DNA from: Paenibacillus sp. FSL R7-0273
GTDB taxonomy: Bacteria > Bacillota > Bacilli > Paenibacillales > Paenibacillaceae
Assembly: GCF_000758625.1 (NCBI RefSeq)
Contig: NZ_CP009283.1
Coordinates: 323,501 to 387,500, forward strand
DNA: 64,000 nucleotides
Direction: 5' to 3'
Below are positions 7,732 to 17,305 of the stretch, piece by piece. The position numbers were made by a program, and so were the translations under genes. Position 1 is the first letter of the stretch, and each line of letters starts with the position of its first letter. The notes beneath the pieces are model-generated. The model had not been told where the DNA came from. It did no database searches and saw nothing but the letters and a program-made list of their open reading frames with translations.

Positions 7732-10700
7732 ATGGATTACTTGGCAGAGAATCATAGTATTCTGGATCAGGCATTCATGATGTCCCCGGTAGGAATGGCA
7801 GTGTGGGCCATAGAGGCGCATAAGTGGATTAAGGTCAATTCCACATTATGCGATATCTTGGGCTGCAATGAAGCTGACTTTCTCCAGAACACCGTTTGCG
7901 GCAGCCTGATTGCACCGCCGGCTGAGCAGGAGGGGCTGTCATTGACAGAAACGATAGACCCGCGCTCACTTGCACCTGGGGCAACCTCCGTGAAGGAACT
8001 GAAATTCTACAGCCGTGCAGGCCGCCCCTTGTGGCTGTCCCTTACCTTAGTGCGTCCTGAGGCCGGACAGGACTCCCCGCACATTATCGTATATGCAGCG
8101 GATATAACAGACCGTAAAATCGCGGATCAGCTTACTGTAGACAGCCGTGATTTATACGATTTATTTATAAAAGATGATCAGAGCATGATTTCCTTTACCC
8201 AGCCCGACGGTATTCTGAGCTTCATTTCCCCCTCTTCGCTGAAGCTTATAGGCTACACGCCGGAGGAGATGATCGGCAGGAACCGGCTGGAATTCTACCA
8301 TCCCGATGATAGCAGGAGCATGAACCTGGCGGACGGGCTGCTCGGGAATGATACTTATATCCGCCGTCTGCGCCATAAGGACGGTCACTATATCTGGTTT
8401 GAAACCTCCTTTCATGCGCTGCGGAATGAGAATAATGAAATTACCAGAATTATGGGCATCGGCCGGAACGTGAACAGCCGCAAACAGAATGAAGAGGCTC
8501 TGGCTGCCGCGCAGAGAGTTGCCCGGATCGGCTCCTGGAGCTGGGATCTGGCTAAGGGCAAGCTGTCTTTCTCGGAAGAGCTGCAGCGGATGCTCCATAT
8601 CCAGGCAGGGAAAGACGGGATGGATTATCAGACTCTTGTTGACCTGGTTCATCCTGATGATCTTGATTATCTCTATAAGAATGTTGAGCGGGCACTGGCC
8701 CGGGGAGCCTCCGGAGAGGCTGCTTACCGGCTGATTCTCCAGGATCATAGTGAGCTCACGATCAATATCCAATGGGATGTCATTCTGAATCCGGATGGAG
8801 AGCCGATCCAGCTGATCGGGATGATGCAGGATATCACCGAGCGGCAGCAGATGGAGCGCCAGCTCAGGGAGAGCGAGCGCAATTTCCGCCTGATGTCGGA
8901 GAATTCCCTGGACCTGATCTCGCGCCATGCGGTTAAGGACAGCATCTTCTTGTACTGCTCTCCCGCCAGCAGCTCGCTGCTGGGCTATGAGCCTGAGGAA
9001 ATGGTCGGCACCAGCGCCTATGACTACCTTCATCCGGACGATCTGCTGATGATGCAGCAGATGATGGCGCAAAGCGAGGCGGACAGATTTATTCCGCCGA
9101 TATCCTACCGGTACCGTCACAAAAACGGCAGCTACGTCTGGTTTGAGACGAACAGCCGCTATATTTTTGATGAACACGGGCAGATTGCCGAGATCATTGC
9201 CGTCGGACGGGATATCACCGAGCGCAAGCAGTTTGAGGCCAGGCTGCAGGAGAGCGAGCAGCACTATAAATCGCTGTTTGAATATAACCCGTCAGCGGTT
9301 TATTCCATGAATCTGCAAGGGGACTATTTAACGGCGAATACTATTCTTGAGGAACTGTCCGGCTACTCCATGGAGGAGCTGATCGGCAATTATTACGGAC
9401 CGCTTGTGCATGAAAAGGATGTTCAAAAGACGAAGTGCCATTTTGACATGGCTGTCCGGGGTGTGCCGCAAAATTATGATCTGACTCTGATTCATAAATC
9501 AGGACATCTGGTAGAGATCAATACAACCAATATCCCGATCATTATTGATGACGAGGTGGTCGGGGTCTTCGGCATATCCCGCGATATAACCGAACGTACC
9601 CGCTATACCGAGCAGATCGAGAAGCTCAGCAATGACTACACCCTGATTCTTAATGCGGTGTCCGAGGGGATTTTTGGGCTTGATACGGAAGGCAGAGTGA
9701 CCTTTATTAATCCGGCGGGAGCGCAGATGCTGGGCTTCGCCTACGGTGAAATTATGGGGCAGCCTTATCTCGGTTATATTCAGCAGACGGAGCTGGACGG
9801 TATCTATTCGCGGCCTGAGGAGTCTCCGCTGATGCAGGCTGTACGGGCGGGAGAGTCGCTTCAGAGCAATAATGCGGTATTGTGGCGGAAGGACGGATCA
9901 AGCTTTTTGGCCGAATATCAGGTAACCCCTTTGTTTGATAAAGGCGAGCGTATCGGAGCGGTTGTTGTCTTCCGCGATATTACCAACGAGCAGGAGATCA
10001 TCCGCGCCAAGGAATCTGCCGAAAAGGCTGACCAGGCCAAATCGGAATTCCTCGCCATTATGAGTCATGAGCTGAGAACCCCGATGAATGGCATTATGGG
10101 CATGACCGACCTTCTTGTGGACACGGAGCTGAATGAGGAGCAGCGCGGGTATGCTGCGATTATCAGTGAGAGCAGTGCCTCGCTGCTGTATATTCTGAAT
10201 GAAATCCTCGATTTGAGTAAAATTGAAGCCGGGAAAATGACGCTTGCCCAGGAGCCGGTCAATTTGGAGTGGGTGATGGAAAGTGTCACGGAGCTGTTCC
10301 TGCCCAAGGCAAAGGAGAAAAATATCGAGCTGACCTGCAGGATCGCCCCGGATGTACCCGAGATGATTACCGGAGATGCAGACCGGCTGCGCCAGGTACT
10401 GGTTAATCTGGCCAGCAATGCGGTCAAATTTACCGAGCAGGGAGCGGTGGATATTGCCGTGGAGACGGAATTCTGCCCTAACAAGCACCAAATGACCCTT
10501 AAGTTCAGCGTGCAGGATACCGGAATCGGGATTCCGCCGGAGAAGCAGTCCCTGTTATTCCAATCCTTCTCGCAGCTGCATCCGGCGATTAACCGCAAAT
10601 ATGGCGGTACCGGACTGGGCCTGTCTATCTGCAAGCGGCTTGTGGAGCTTATGGGAGGAGCTATTGCGGTAGACAGCAGGGAGGGCGAAGGCGCCAACTT

Positions 10701-11262
10701 TTATTTCACCCTGCCGATGCATCTCGATTATGAACCGGATAAGGCTCCCGTGGAGGATGATACTGCAGGTACAGGGCTTAGTAATACTCTAAAAGCGGGC
10801 ACCGCCTCCTACGCATTGCCGGAGCCGGGAGAGCCAGGACTGCACCTTCCCGGGGATATTCCCGGGGTGGAGCCCAAATTCGGCCCGCTGCGGATTCTGG
10901 TGGCCGAAGATCATCCGGTCAACCAGAAGCTTCTGCTGACCATGCTGCAGAAACGGGGATACGCCGCGGACCTGGCAGAGGACGGCCGGCAGGCGCTGCA
11001 GAATGTGCTGCAGCAGCCGTATGATCTTGTGTTTATGGATGTGCAGATGCCGGTGATGAGCGGGCTTACCGCCGCAGCCAGAATCCGTGACCAGCTTGCG
11101 CCGGATAACCGTCCGTATCTGGTGGCTGTAACAGCCTTCACGCGGCCCGAGGACAGGGAACGGTGCCTGGCTGTAGGAATGGAGGATTTCATCAGCAAGC
11201 CGTTTCAGGCATCGGATATTGAGCGTGTTCTGCAGAAGCGGCAGGAGCGGATCGCTTTATGA
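7732..11262 (+). CDS. Cytosolic hybrid sensor histidine kinase with six PAS domains and a receiver
   Basis: Large (1176 residues) sensory kinase without membrane segments. About six PAS/PAC units fill residues 10-755, each closing with a DITER/DITDR-type end. They are followed by the dimerisation domain with the phospho-accepting His779 in FLAIMSHELRTPMNGIMG, the ATP-binding domain (NLASNAVKFTEQG, GTGLGLSICKRLVELM), and a C-terminal receiver whose acceptor is Asp1103 in LVFMDVQMPVMSG. No HPt domain is present, so phosphate must pass to an external partner. Ribosome site AAGGAGG. The stop overlaps the start of the next gene (ATGA), implying coupled translation. Ligands of the PAS domains are unknown. 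Confidence 0.93.
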   Translation: MDYLAENHSILDQAFMMSPVGMAVWAIEAHKWIKVNSTLCDILGCNEADFLQNTVCGSLIAPPAEQEGLSLTETIDPRSLAPGATSVKELKFYSRAGRPLWLSLTLVRPEAGQDSPHIIVYAADITDRKIADQLTVDSRDLYDLFIKDDQSMISFTQPDGILSFISPSSLKLIGYTPEEMIGRNRLEFYHPDDSRSMNLADGLLGNDTYIRRLRHKDGHYIWFETSFHALRNENNEITRIMGIGRNVNSRKQNEEALAAAQRVARIGSWSWDLAKGKLSFSEELQRMLHIQAGKDGMDYQTLVDLVHPDDLDYLYKNVERALARGASGEAAYRLILQDHSELTINIQWDVILNPDGEPIQLIGMMQDITERQQMERQLRESERNFRLMSENSLDLISRHAVKDSIFLYCSPASSSLLGYEPEEMVGTSAYDYLHPDDLLMMQQMMAQSEADRFIPPISYRYRHKNGSYVWFETNSRYIFDEHGQIAEIIAVGRDITERKQFEARLQESEQHYKSLFEYNPSAVYSMNLQGDYLTANTILEELSGYSMEELIGNYYGPLVHEKDVQKTKCHFDMAVRGVPQNYDLTLIHKSGHLVEINTTNIPIIIDDEVVGVFGISRDITERTRYTEQIEKLSNDYTLILNAVSEGIFGLDTEGRVTFINPAGAQMLGFAYGEIMGQPYLGYIQQTELDGIYSRPEESPLMQAVRAGESLQSNNAVLWRKDGSSFLAEYQVTPLFDKGERIGAVVVFRDITNEQEIIRAKESAEKADQAKSEFLAIMSHELRTPMNGIMGMTDLLVDTELNEEQRGYAAIISESSASLLYILNEILDLSKIEAGKMTLAQEPVNLEWVMESVTELFLPKAKEKNIELTCRIAPDVPEMITGDADRLRQVLVNLASNAVKFTEQGAVDIAVETEFCPNKHQMTLKFSVQDTGIGIPPEKQSLLFQSFSQLHPAINRKYGGTGLGLSICKRLVELMGGAIAVDSREGEGANFYFTLPMHLDYEPDKAPVEDDTAGTGLSNTLKAGTASYALPEPGEPGLHLPGDIPGVEPKFGPLRILVAEDHPVNQKLLLTMLQKRGYAADLAEDGRQALQNVLQQPYDLVFMDVQMPVMSGLTAAARIRDQLAPDNRPYLVAVTAFTRPEDRERCLAVGMEDFISKPFQASDIERVLQKRQERIAL

Positions 11263-11879
11263 GCGGGACATCGCAGAGCCGCCGCGTCCTTGCAGCAGAG
11301 CCTTATACACAATGGGAGCCGGGCGTTCATTCGCCCGGCTCTGCGTGCGGGCCCGCCACTCTGGCCGCGATGATGGAATTCTGGCATACGCGCAGGGGAG
11401 CGGCTTTTATTCCCGGCAGCAGGCATTTTGCCACCAAAGCGGCCCATATAAATTACATATACAGCCATCACAGCGGGAGAGCCTGGGGCATGAGTGTACG
11501 CAGCTTCGTCCGGGCTGTTCACGGGTATATCAGCTCTGCTTCCGGGAAGGATGAGATTAAGAGCGGCGGGCATGAAGTAGCAGTATTTAACGATATAGAG
11601 CGGTATAAAGCGGAAATTAACGCCGGGCGTCCGGTGGCAGTCAAATTCGATAAGTGGTTCAGCCTCCGCTGGCAGGGGGAGTTTGCCTATGATTATCATT
11701 GGGTGCTGGGGACCGGTTATGAGGAGCCGGCTGACGGCCCGGGGCCTGTGCTGATTGTACACGATAACGGGGTTCGGCTTAGAAGCGGGGGCTTTCTTCC
11801 GGGGCAGGAGCGGCGCATTCACTACAAACCTAATCGGGCTGTTATATCTATGGTAAGCCTCAATATTCCCGGTTTCTAA
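11259..11879 (+). CDS. C39-like cysteine peptidase domain protein
   Basis: 206-residue protein with the layout of the peptidase C39-like family: a Cys in SACGPATLAAMMEFW (about residue 30) as probable nucleophile and a His in YDYHWVLGTGYEE (about residue 148), then VLIVHDNG as a possible Asp site. No signal peptide, so it is probably cytosolic. It is translationally coupled to the hybrid histidine kinase through an ATGA overlap at 11259-11262, which suggests a shared pathway. It has no transporter domain, so it is not a bacteriocin-processing ABC exporter. Protease activity is inferred, not shown. Confidence 0.7.
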   Translation: MSGTSQSRRVLAAEPYTQWEPGVHSPGSACGPATLAAMMEFWHTRRGAAFIPGSRHFATKAAHINYIYSHHSGRAWGMSVRSFVRAVHGYISSASGKDEIKSGGHEVAVFNDIERYKAEINAGRPVAVKFDKWFSLRWQGEFAYDYHWVLGTGYEEPADGPGPVLIVHDNGVRLRSGGFLPGQERRIHYKPNRAVISMVSLNIPGF

Positions 11880-11935
11880 TCCGGCCTCCGATACAGGATC
11901 TGTACGAAACGGCGATCTGGCCAAATAATCCTGTA

Positions 11936-11971
11936 CAAACGTTTGCGCAACTGGGATAATGACGCTATAAT
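11936..11971 (+). promoter_or_regulatory. Candidate pullulanase promoter with LacI/CcpA-type operator
   Basis: CAAACGTTTG (11936-11945) is a perfect palindrome with a central CG, as in catabolite (cre) and other LacI-family sites. It overlaps a weak -35 (TTGCGC, 11943-11948), which is followed after 17 bases by a perfect TATAAT (11966-11971). The pullulanase start is 35 bases further on. The placement suggests sugar-dependent repression. Confidence 0.5.
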
Positions 11972-12005
11972 TCCAGTTAATAAAAGGTAAAGGAGACAGG
12001 TTGCC

Positions 12006-13958
12006 TTGTCCGTACAAAAAGAAATGAAAGAACCGATTCACTATGGCGATCCGGCGGCCACCGGCGGAATATCTGTGTTTGATCAGGAGTTTGACCAGCT
12101 TTTCAGCTATGACGGCGATGATCTGGGCTTAAGCTATACTCCCCAGTCCTCCTCATTCTGCCTGTGGGCGCCTACTGCGTTTGAAGCAGAGGTTGTGCTG
12201 TATCATTCCTGGGAGGATGCCGCAGGGGAGCACCTGCCTATGACCCGTGAGGTGCGGGGCACATGGAGGCTTAAGATTAGCGGTGACCTGGAGGGTAAAT
12301 TCTACACCTACCGGGTGCGTGTCGGAGAGCAGTGGAACGAAGCGGCGGACCCTTATGCCAGGGCTGTCGGGGTTAACGGTGACCGGAGTGCCATCCTGGA
12401 TATGTCCAAGACTAACCCGGAGCGCTGGACGGATGAGAAGCCGCTGCTGGCCGACCCGGTCGATGCTGTCATCTACGAGCTGCATCTGCGTGACTTATCT
12501 GTTCATCCTGACAGCGGTATCGTCCACAAAAGCCAGTACCTGGGCCTGACAGAGGATGGGACACGCGGCCCTGAGGGGATTGCGACAGGACTGGATCATA
12601 TCGCCGGTCTTGGCGTGACACATGTGCAGCTGCTGCCGTTTTATGATTATGCTACAGAGAGCGTCGATGAAACAAAGCTGGATCAGCCCCATTATAACTG
12701 GGGGTATGACCCGAAGAATTTCAACGCGCCGGAAGGCTCCTATGCCACCAATCCCTATGCTCCGGCTGTAAGAATCCGTGAGCTGAAGACAATGATACAG
12801 GCGCTGCATGACCGCGGGCTGCGTGTCATTATGGATGTCGTCTACAACCATGTATATGACGGCTTCCGCGTCAACTTTACGAAGCTGGTTCCCGGTTATT
12901 ATCTCCGCTACAAGCAGGACGGCAGTCTGTCGAACGGCTCGGGCTGCGGGAATGATGTTGCCAGCGAGCGGCTGATGGTATCCCGCTTTATTGTCGAGTC
13001 GGTCCTGTACTGGGCGGAGGAATATCATATCGACGGCTTCCGCTTTGATCTGATGGGCCTGCTGGATATTGAGACCATGCAGGAGATCCGCCGCCGTCTG
13101 GATCAGCTTGACCCTTCGATTATGACGATCGGTGAGGGCTGGATTATGGATACGGAGCTTGCGCCCGGGAAGCTGGCCGATCAGAGCAATGCGGCTAGTC
13201 TGCCGGGTATCGGCCATTTCAACGACGGCTTCCGTGATGCGGTGAAGGGTAATATCTTCCGCTACGGGGAGCGGGGGTTTATCAGCGGTAAGCATGGACT
13301 GGAGCAGGAGGTAAAGACGGGGATTACCGGGGGCATCGTGCACGAGCAGGCTTCCGGACAGTTTGCCGATGAGCCCCGGCAGTGTGTGAACTTTGTGGAA
13401 TGCCATGATAATCATACACTCTGGGACAAAATCGTGCTGTCCACCCCGGGAGAGCGTGATACGGACCGTGCAGCCATGCACCGCCTGGCCTCCGCAATGG
13501 TGCTGACCAGCCAGGGGATTCCGTTCCTGCATGCCGGACAGGAATTCATGCGCACCAAGGATGGCGTAGAGAACAGCTATAAGTCGCCGGTAGAGGTCAA
13601 CTGGATGGACTGGGAGCGCTGCGCCGCCCATGCCGGCGATGTTGATTACATGAAGCGCCTGATTGCGCTGCGGAGGGCCCATCCGGCCTTCCGGCTGCGC
13701 ACTGCGGAGGAAATCCGCACACAGCTGATGTTTGAGCAGTCGCCGGCCGGTGCAGTGGCTTATACACTGCGGGACCATGCCGGAGGGGATGCCGCAGAGC
13801 ATCTGTATGTGCTCTATAATGCCAATCCGGCAGGCACTACCCTCAAGCTGCCGGCCCTTGGCGAATGGGGCATTCTGTTCGGCGGCGAGCTGGTCTCCAA
13901 GCTTGCGGGCGGTGTGCTGAACGTTACCGGAACAGGTATGGTTGTACTCGCTGTATAG
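12006..13958 (+). CDS. pulA: Type I pullulanase
   Basis: Glycoside hydrolase family 13 debranching enzyme that cuts alpha-1,6 links in pullulan, glycogen and amylopectin. An N-terminal beta-sandwich (CBM48-like, about residues 40-130) is followed by the catalytic barrel with the type I signature YNWGYDP (about residues 236-242). The nucleophile Asp lies in GFRFDLMG, the acid/base Glu in TIGEGW, and the transition-state Asp in ECHDNHTLWDK. No signal peptide, so it acts inside the cell. The start is a TTG after AAAGGAGA; the next ATG, 18 bases later, lacks good spacing. 650 residues is normal. A terminator follows. Confidence 0.95.
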   Translation: MSVQKEMKEPIHYGDPAATGGISVFDQEFDQLFSYDGDDLGLSYTPQSSSFCLWAPTAFEAEVVLYHSWEDAAGEHLPMTREVRGTWRLKISGDLEGKFYTYRVRVGEQWNEAADPYARAVGVNGDRSAILDMSKTNPERWTDEKPLLADPVDAVIYELHLRDLSVHPDSGIVHKSQYLGLTEDGTRGPEGIATGLDHIAGLGVTHVQLLPFYDYATESVDETKLDQPHYNWGYDPKNFNAPEGSYATNPYAPAVRIRELKTMIQALHDRGLRVIMDVVYNHVYDGFRVNFTKLVPGYYLRYKQDGSLSNGSGCGNDVASERLMVSRFIVESVLYWAEEYHIDGFRFDLMGLLDIETMQEIRRRLDQLDPSIMTIGEGWIMDTELAPGKLADQSNAASLPGIGHFNDGFRDAVKGNIFRYGERGFISGKHGLEQEVKTGITGGIVHEQASGQFADEPRQCVNFVECHDNHTLWDKIVLSTPGERDTDRAAMHRLASAMVLTSQGIPFLHAGQEFMRTKDGVENSYKSPVEVNWMDWERCAAHAGDVDYMKRLIALRRAHPAFRLRTAEEIRTQLMFEQSPAGAVAYTLRDHAGGDAAEHLYVLYNANPAGTTLKLPALGEWGILFGGELVSKLAGGVLNVTGTGMVVLAV

Positions 13959-13996
13959 CCATAGCTATACATTTTAACAGCTTTGATAGACAAATA

Positions 13997-14038
13997 ACGG
14001 ATGCTGCTCCTGAATAGGGAGGGCATCCGTATTTTTTT
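13997..14038 (+). terminator. Rho-independent terminator after pullulanase
   Basis: ACGGATGC (13997-14004) pairs with GCATCCGT (14023-14030), followed by A and seven T residues. Confidence 0.85.
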
Positions 14039-14067
14039 GCCTGAACAAGCCTATTTTATGGAAAAGT

Positions 14068-14121
14068 ACTTCACCTGTCGTAGTAACTGTGCTACAATTC
14101 AATTACTACGACAGATGAAGT
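14068..14121 (+). promoter_or_regulatory. Long inverted repeat and promoter upstream of padR
   Basis: ACTTCACCTGTCGTAGTAA (14068-14086) is repeated inverted as TTACTACGACAGATGAAGT (14103-14121), 18 of 19 positions complementary, with a 16-base spacer. A -10-like TACAAT (14093-14098) lies in the spacer and a weak -35 (TTCACC, 14070-14075) in the left arm, spaced 17. A factor bound here would block the promoter, as expected of an autoregulating PadR protein. Confidence 0.7.
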
Positions 14122-14147
14122 AATAAACATGTTAAGGAGGACCACTC

Positions 14148-14474
14148 TTGATCAGCAGTGATGTTATCCGGGGCTATAACGATACCCTTATTCTCTACAT
14201 GCTGCTTGATGGCGAATCTTACGGATATGAAATATCCAAGAACATCAGGAAGCTGTCAGACGAGAAGTATGTCATGAAGGAGACCACTCTTTACTCCGCA
14301 TTCACCCGGCTTGAGAAGAACGGATATATCGACTCTTTTTTTCTGGATGAGACGTTTGGGAAGAGACGCACCTATTACCGCATTACACCGCTGGGTCTGG
14401 CTTACTACCGGGAGAAATGTGCAGAATGGAAGGTCACGCAAGAGGTTGTTAATAAATTTATAAAGGAGCTGTAG
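14148..14474 (+). CDS. PadR-family transcriptional regulator
   Basis: Dimeric winged-helix repressor of the PadR family (108 residues). The N-terminal winged helix shows DTLILYMLLDGESYGYEISK and KETTLYSAFTRLEKNGYI, followed by a wing (GKRRTYYRITPLG) and one C-terminal dimerisation helix. The TTG at 14148 lies 7 bases after AAGGAGG. It is 4 bases from the following HAAS-type membrane gene, the usual PadR partner, and the long dyad upstream is its probable operator. The inducer is unknown. Confidence 0.92.
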   Translation: MISSDVIRGYNDTLILYMLLDGESYGYEISKNIRKLSDEKYVMKETTLYSAFTRLEKNGYIDSFFLDETFGKRRTYYRITPLGLAYYREKCAEWKVTQEVVNKFIKEL

Positions 14475-14478
14475 TGAC

Positions 14479-15453
14479 ATGGATACAATAGCCGCATATT
14501 TGAATAATATGTTCGCTTCTCTGCCCAGGACAGAGCAGACGTACAATCTGAAGCAGGATCTGCTTGCCAACATGGAGGAGAAATATCATGAGCTCAAACA
14601 AGAAGGCAAATCGGAAAACGAAGCGGTAGGCATCGTTATTTCCGAATTCGGCAACATTGATGAGCTGATTGAAGAGCTTGAACTGGTCAAGGGCGGGGAG
14701 GATACGCTGCTTCCGCTGCTTGCGCCTGAGGATACCTGGAGCTATACAATGGCTAAGAAGAAGGCCGGCTTCATGGTCGGGATCGGTGTCATGCTGTGCA
14801 TGATCGGTCCTGCGCTGCTGATCGTTCTTGTTACCCTTGCTGAATTCGGCTTTCTGCGCGGGGTACTCTCGGAGGATACCGCTGGAATAATCGGTGTAAG
14901 TATATTGCTGGTGCTGATAGCTCTTGCGGTAGGCATGTTCATTTACAGCAGCTCTATTACGGACAGATTTAAATATCTGGAAAAGGGCTTTAATCTGCCT
15001 TACTTTTTGCGGACAGAGCTTGAGCAGCGCAGACGTGCATATACTCCCACCTATACCCTGTCGCTGACGCTTGGCATTTGTCTTTGTGTAGTATCACCGG
15101 TTCTGGTTATTATCTGGGCTGCCGTTAGTGAGGACACTACGGGTTATGGTGCGGCTATCATGCTCTTGCTCATCGCACTTGCAGTCTTTCTGTTCATCTA
15201 CTACGGAACAATCAAGGAGAGCTTCAGCTTTCTGCTCAAGGAAGGGGAATATACCGAGCTCCCTCCTGAAAAAAAAGAAGAGAAGCGCATCATGGGCTCA
15301 ATCGCTGCTATTGTCTGGCCGCTCGCTACCTGCATTTTTCTGATTAGCGGCTTTGTTTTCCAGCGCTGGGACATTAACTGGATCGTATTTCCGGTAACCG
15401 GCATTCTGCTCGGCATATTCGGCTCGGTATATAATCTGGTAAAAGCCCGTTAA
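14479..15453 (+). CDS. HAAS/permease-prefix-domain membrane protein
   Basis: 324-residue membrane protein. The N-terminal 80 residues form the helical HAAS/permease-prefix domain (EQTYNLKQDLLANMEEKYHE, then VISEFGNIDELIEEL) commonly found next to PadR regulators. About six membrane segments follow in three pairs, two of which look like an internal duplication (ALLIVLVTLAEFGF... and PVLVIIWAAVSEDTTG...). Function is not established; such proteins are linked to regulation of membrane or envelope stress. It lies in an operon with padR. Its stop codon begins a threefold decamer repeat. Confidence 0.85.
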   Translation: MDTIAAYLNNMFASLPRTEQTYNLKQDLLANMEEKYHELKQEGKSENEAVGIVISEFGNIDELIEELELVKGGEDTLLPLLAPEDTWSYTMAKKKAGFMVGIGVMLCMIGPALLIVLVTLAEFGFLRGVLSEDTAGIIGVSILLVLIALAVGMFIYSSSITDRFKYLEKGFNLPYFLRTELEQRRRAYTPTYTLSLTLGICLCVVSPVLVIIWAAVSEDTTGYGAAIMLLLIALAVFLFIYYGTIKESFSFLLKEGEYTELPPEKKEEKRIMGSIAAIVWPLATCIFLISGFVFQRWDINWIVFPVTGILLGIFGSVYNLVKAR

Positions 15454-15474
15454 GGCCCGTTAAGGCCCGTTAAG
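15445..15474 (+). repeat. Three tandem copies of a 10-bp unit at a gene end
   Basis: GCCCGTTAAG occurs three times in exact tandem. The first copy contains the Ala-Arg-stop end of the HAAS gene, so each copy offers the same stop in the same register shift. Confidence 0.9.
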
Positions 15475-15704
15475 GCTTTCCTGAGCAGCTTTACCCATCC
15501 CCGTAATTTTAATTAAAAAAGTGACATTGCTCATTTAGGCGGCAAAGAATCGATGATAATATATAGGCACTACTTTGCTGCTTTACAGTATCAAATGATC
15601 AGCCGGTGACAAAGAGTAACTATCTTTTTGGCGCCGAATGGGCAAGAATGCCGCTAATGCTATAAACCGGCGGCCAATCAGAGAAACTCGGAGGATGACT
15701 AGGA

Positions 15705-17192
15705 ATGGGTAAAGCAACCGGATTTATCGAATATCAGCGGCAGACCGCCGCAGAGTGCGAGCCGCTGGAGCGCATTAAGAACTGGGATGAATTTTTGCTG
15801 CCGATGGATGAGGATAAGCTGAAGGAGCAGGGGGCGCGCTGCATGGACTGCGGAACGCCGTTCTGCCATGTAGGACGCCTGCTGTCGGGGATGGCCTCCG
15901 GCTGTCCGCTGCATAATCTGATCCCTGAATGGAATGACCTGGTATACCGCGGCAACTGGCAGGTTGCCCTGAAGCGGCTGCATAAAACGAATAACTTTCC
16001 TGAATTTACGGGACGCGTCTGTCCTTCCCCGTGCGAAGGTGCCTGCACTGTGGGAATGAACGGCAGCCCGGTAACCATTAAGACGATTGAACGCTCGATC
16101 GTAGACCGCGGCTTTGCCGAGGGCTGGATCCTTCCTGAGCCGCCGCTGGTGCGGACCGGGAAGCGGGTAGCTGTTGTCGGCTCAGGTCCGGCAGGGCTCG
16201 CTTGCGCCGCCCAGCTCAACAAAGCCGGACATACGGTGACCGTATACGAACGTGCTGACCGCATCGGCGGCCTGCTGACCTACGGAATTCCGAACATGAA
16301 GCTGGATAAGCAAACCGTTCAGCGCCGGGTGGATCTGCTGGCCGCTGAGGGTATTACCTTTGTGACACGTACTGAAATCGGCAAGGATATTGCCGCTTCG
16401 CAGCTGCAGGAGGAGAATGATGCTGTTGTCCTGTGCGGAGGCTCTACGCAGGCGCGTGACCTGCCGATTGAAGGGCGTGAGCTGCGCGGCATCCATCAGG
16501 CGATGGAGTTCCTGACGCTGAACACGAAGAGTCTGCTGGACTCCGGCCTGGCCGACGGAGAATACCTGTCTGCGGCTGGCAAGGATGTCGTTGTCATCGG
16601 CGGTGGTGACACAGGTACAGACTGTGTGGCGACTTCGATCCGCCACGGCTGCCGCAGCGTCATCCAGCTGGAGATTATGCCGCAGTCTCCGCTGACCCGC
16701 CAGCCGGGCAACCCTTGGCCGGAATGGCCGAAGGTGCTGAAGGTGGATTACGGCCAGCATGAGGCGGCAGCCCTGTATAAGGAGGACCCGCGCCGCTATC
16801 TCGTTTCTTCTAAGCGGTTCGTTGGCGATGACGGCGGATATGTGCAGGAGCTGCATACGGTCAAAATTGAATGGTTGCGGAATGAGCAGGGACGGATCGT
16901 GCCGCAGGAAGTGCCGGGTAGTGAAGAAGTAATTAAGACACAGCTTGTACTGCTGGCGCTGGGCTTCACCGGGCCGGAGAATACGCTGCTGGATCAGCTC
17001 GGCATCGAGCGGGATGAGCGTTCCAATGCCAAGGCTGAATTCGGAGTGCAGGCCACCAATGTTGAGGGTGTATTTGCAGCCGGTGATATGCGCCGCGGAC
17101 AGAGTCTGGTGGTCTGGGCGATTCAGGAGGGCCGGCAGACAGCCCGGGAGGTTGACCGTTATTTAATGGGAGCCTCCGATCTGCCCAAGTAA
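15705..17192 (+). CDS. gltD: Glutamate synthase small (beta) subunit
   Basis: NADPH- and FAD-binding subunit that passes electrons to the large glutamate synthase subunit for making glutamate from glutamine and 2-oxoglutarate. The N-terminal Cys-rich region that binds iron-sulfur clusters is clear ([34 protein letters not shown]). The FAD-binding motif is [17 protein letters not shown] and the NADPH motif [13 protein letters not shown], with [19 protein letters not shown] at the C-terminus. 495 residues is usual. The large subunit is not in this window. The 250-base upstream gap is AT-rich with no regulatory class I could name. A terminator follows. Confidence 0.95.
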   Translation: MGKATGFIEYQRQTAAECEPLERIKNWDEFLLPMDEDKLKEQGARCMDCGTPFCHVGRLLSGMASGCPLHNLIPEWNDLVYRGNWQVALKRLHKTNNFPEFTGRVCPSPCEGACTVGMNGSPVTIKTIERSIVDRGFAEGWILPEPPLVRTGKRVAVVGSGPAGLACAAQLNKAGHTVTVYERADRIGGLLTYGIPNMKLDKQTVQRRVDLLAAEGITFVTRTEIGKDIAASQLQEENDAVVLCGGSTQARDLPIEGRELRGIHQAMEFLTLNTKSLLDSGLADGEYLSAAGKDVVVIGGGDTGTDCVATSIRHGCRSVIQLEIMPQSPLTRQPGNPWPEWPKVLKVDYGQHEAAALYKEDPRRYLVSSKRFVGDDGGYVQELHTVKIEWLRNEQGRIVPQEVPGSEEVIKTQLVLLALGFTGPENTLLDQLGIERDERSNAKAEFGVQATNVEGVFAAGDMRRGQSLVVWAIQEGRQTAREVDRYLMGASDLPK

Positions 17193-17215
17193 CGCAGCTA
17201 TTGATAAGTTAAGTG

Positions 17216-17240
17216 CAGGACGCCCGCGGCGTCCTGTTTT
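17216..17240 (+). terminator. Terminator after gltD
   Basis: CAGGACGC (17216-17223) pairs with GCGTCCTG (17229-17236), followed by four T residues. Confidence 0.7.
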
Positions 17241-17305
17241 GCATGCTCCTGCCGGGAGCGATAAGATAATAAGGATAAGGAACCAACCGAAAGGAAGTCT
17301 GCACA

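Noticed and set aside
12495..13802. Long minus-strand reading frame of 435 codons
   Set aside because: Antisense shadow of the pullulanase gene, which carries all GH13 motifs.
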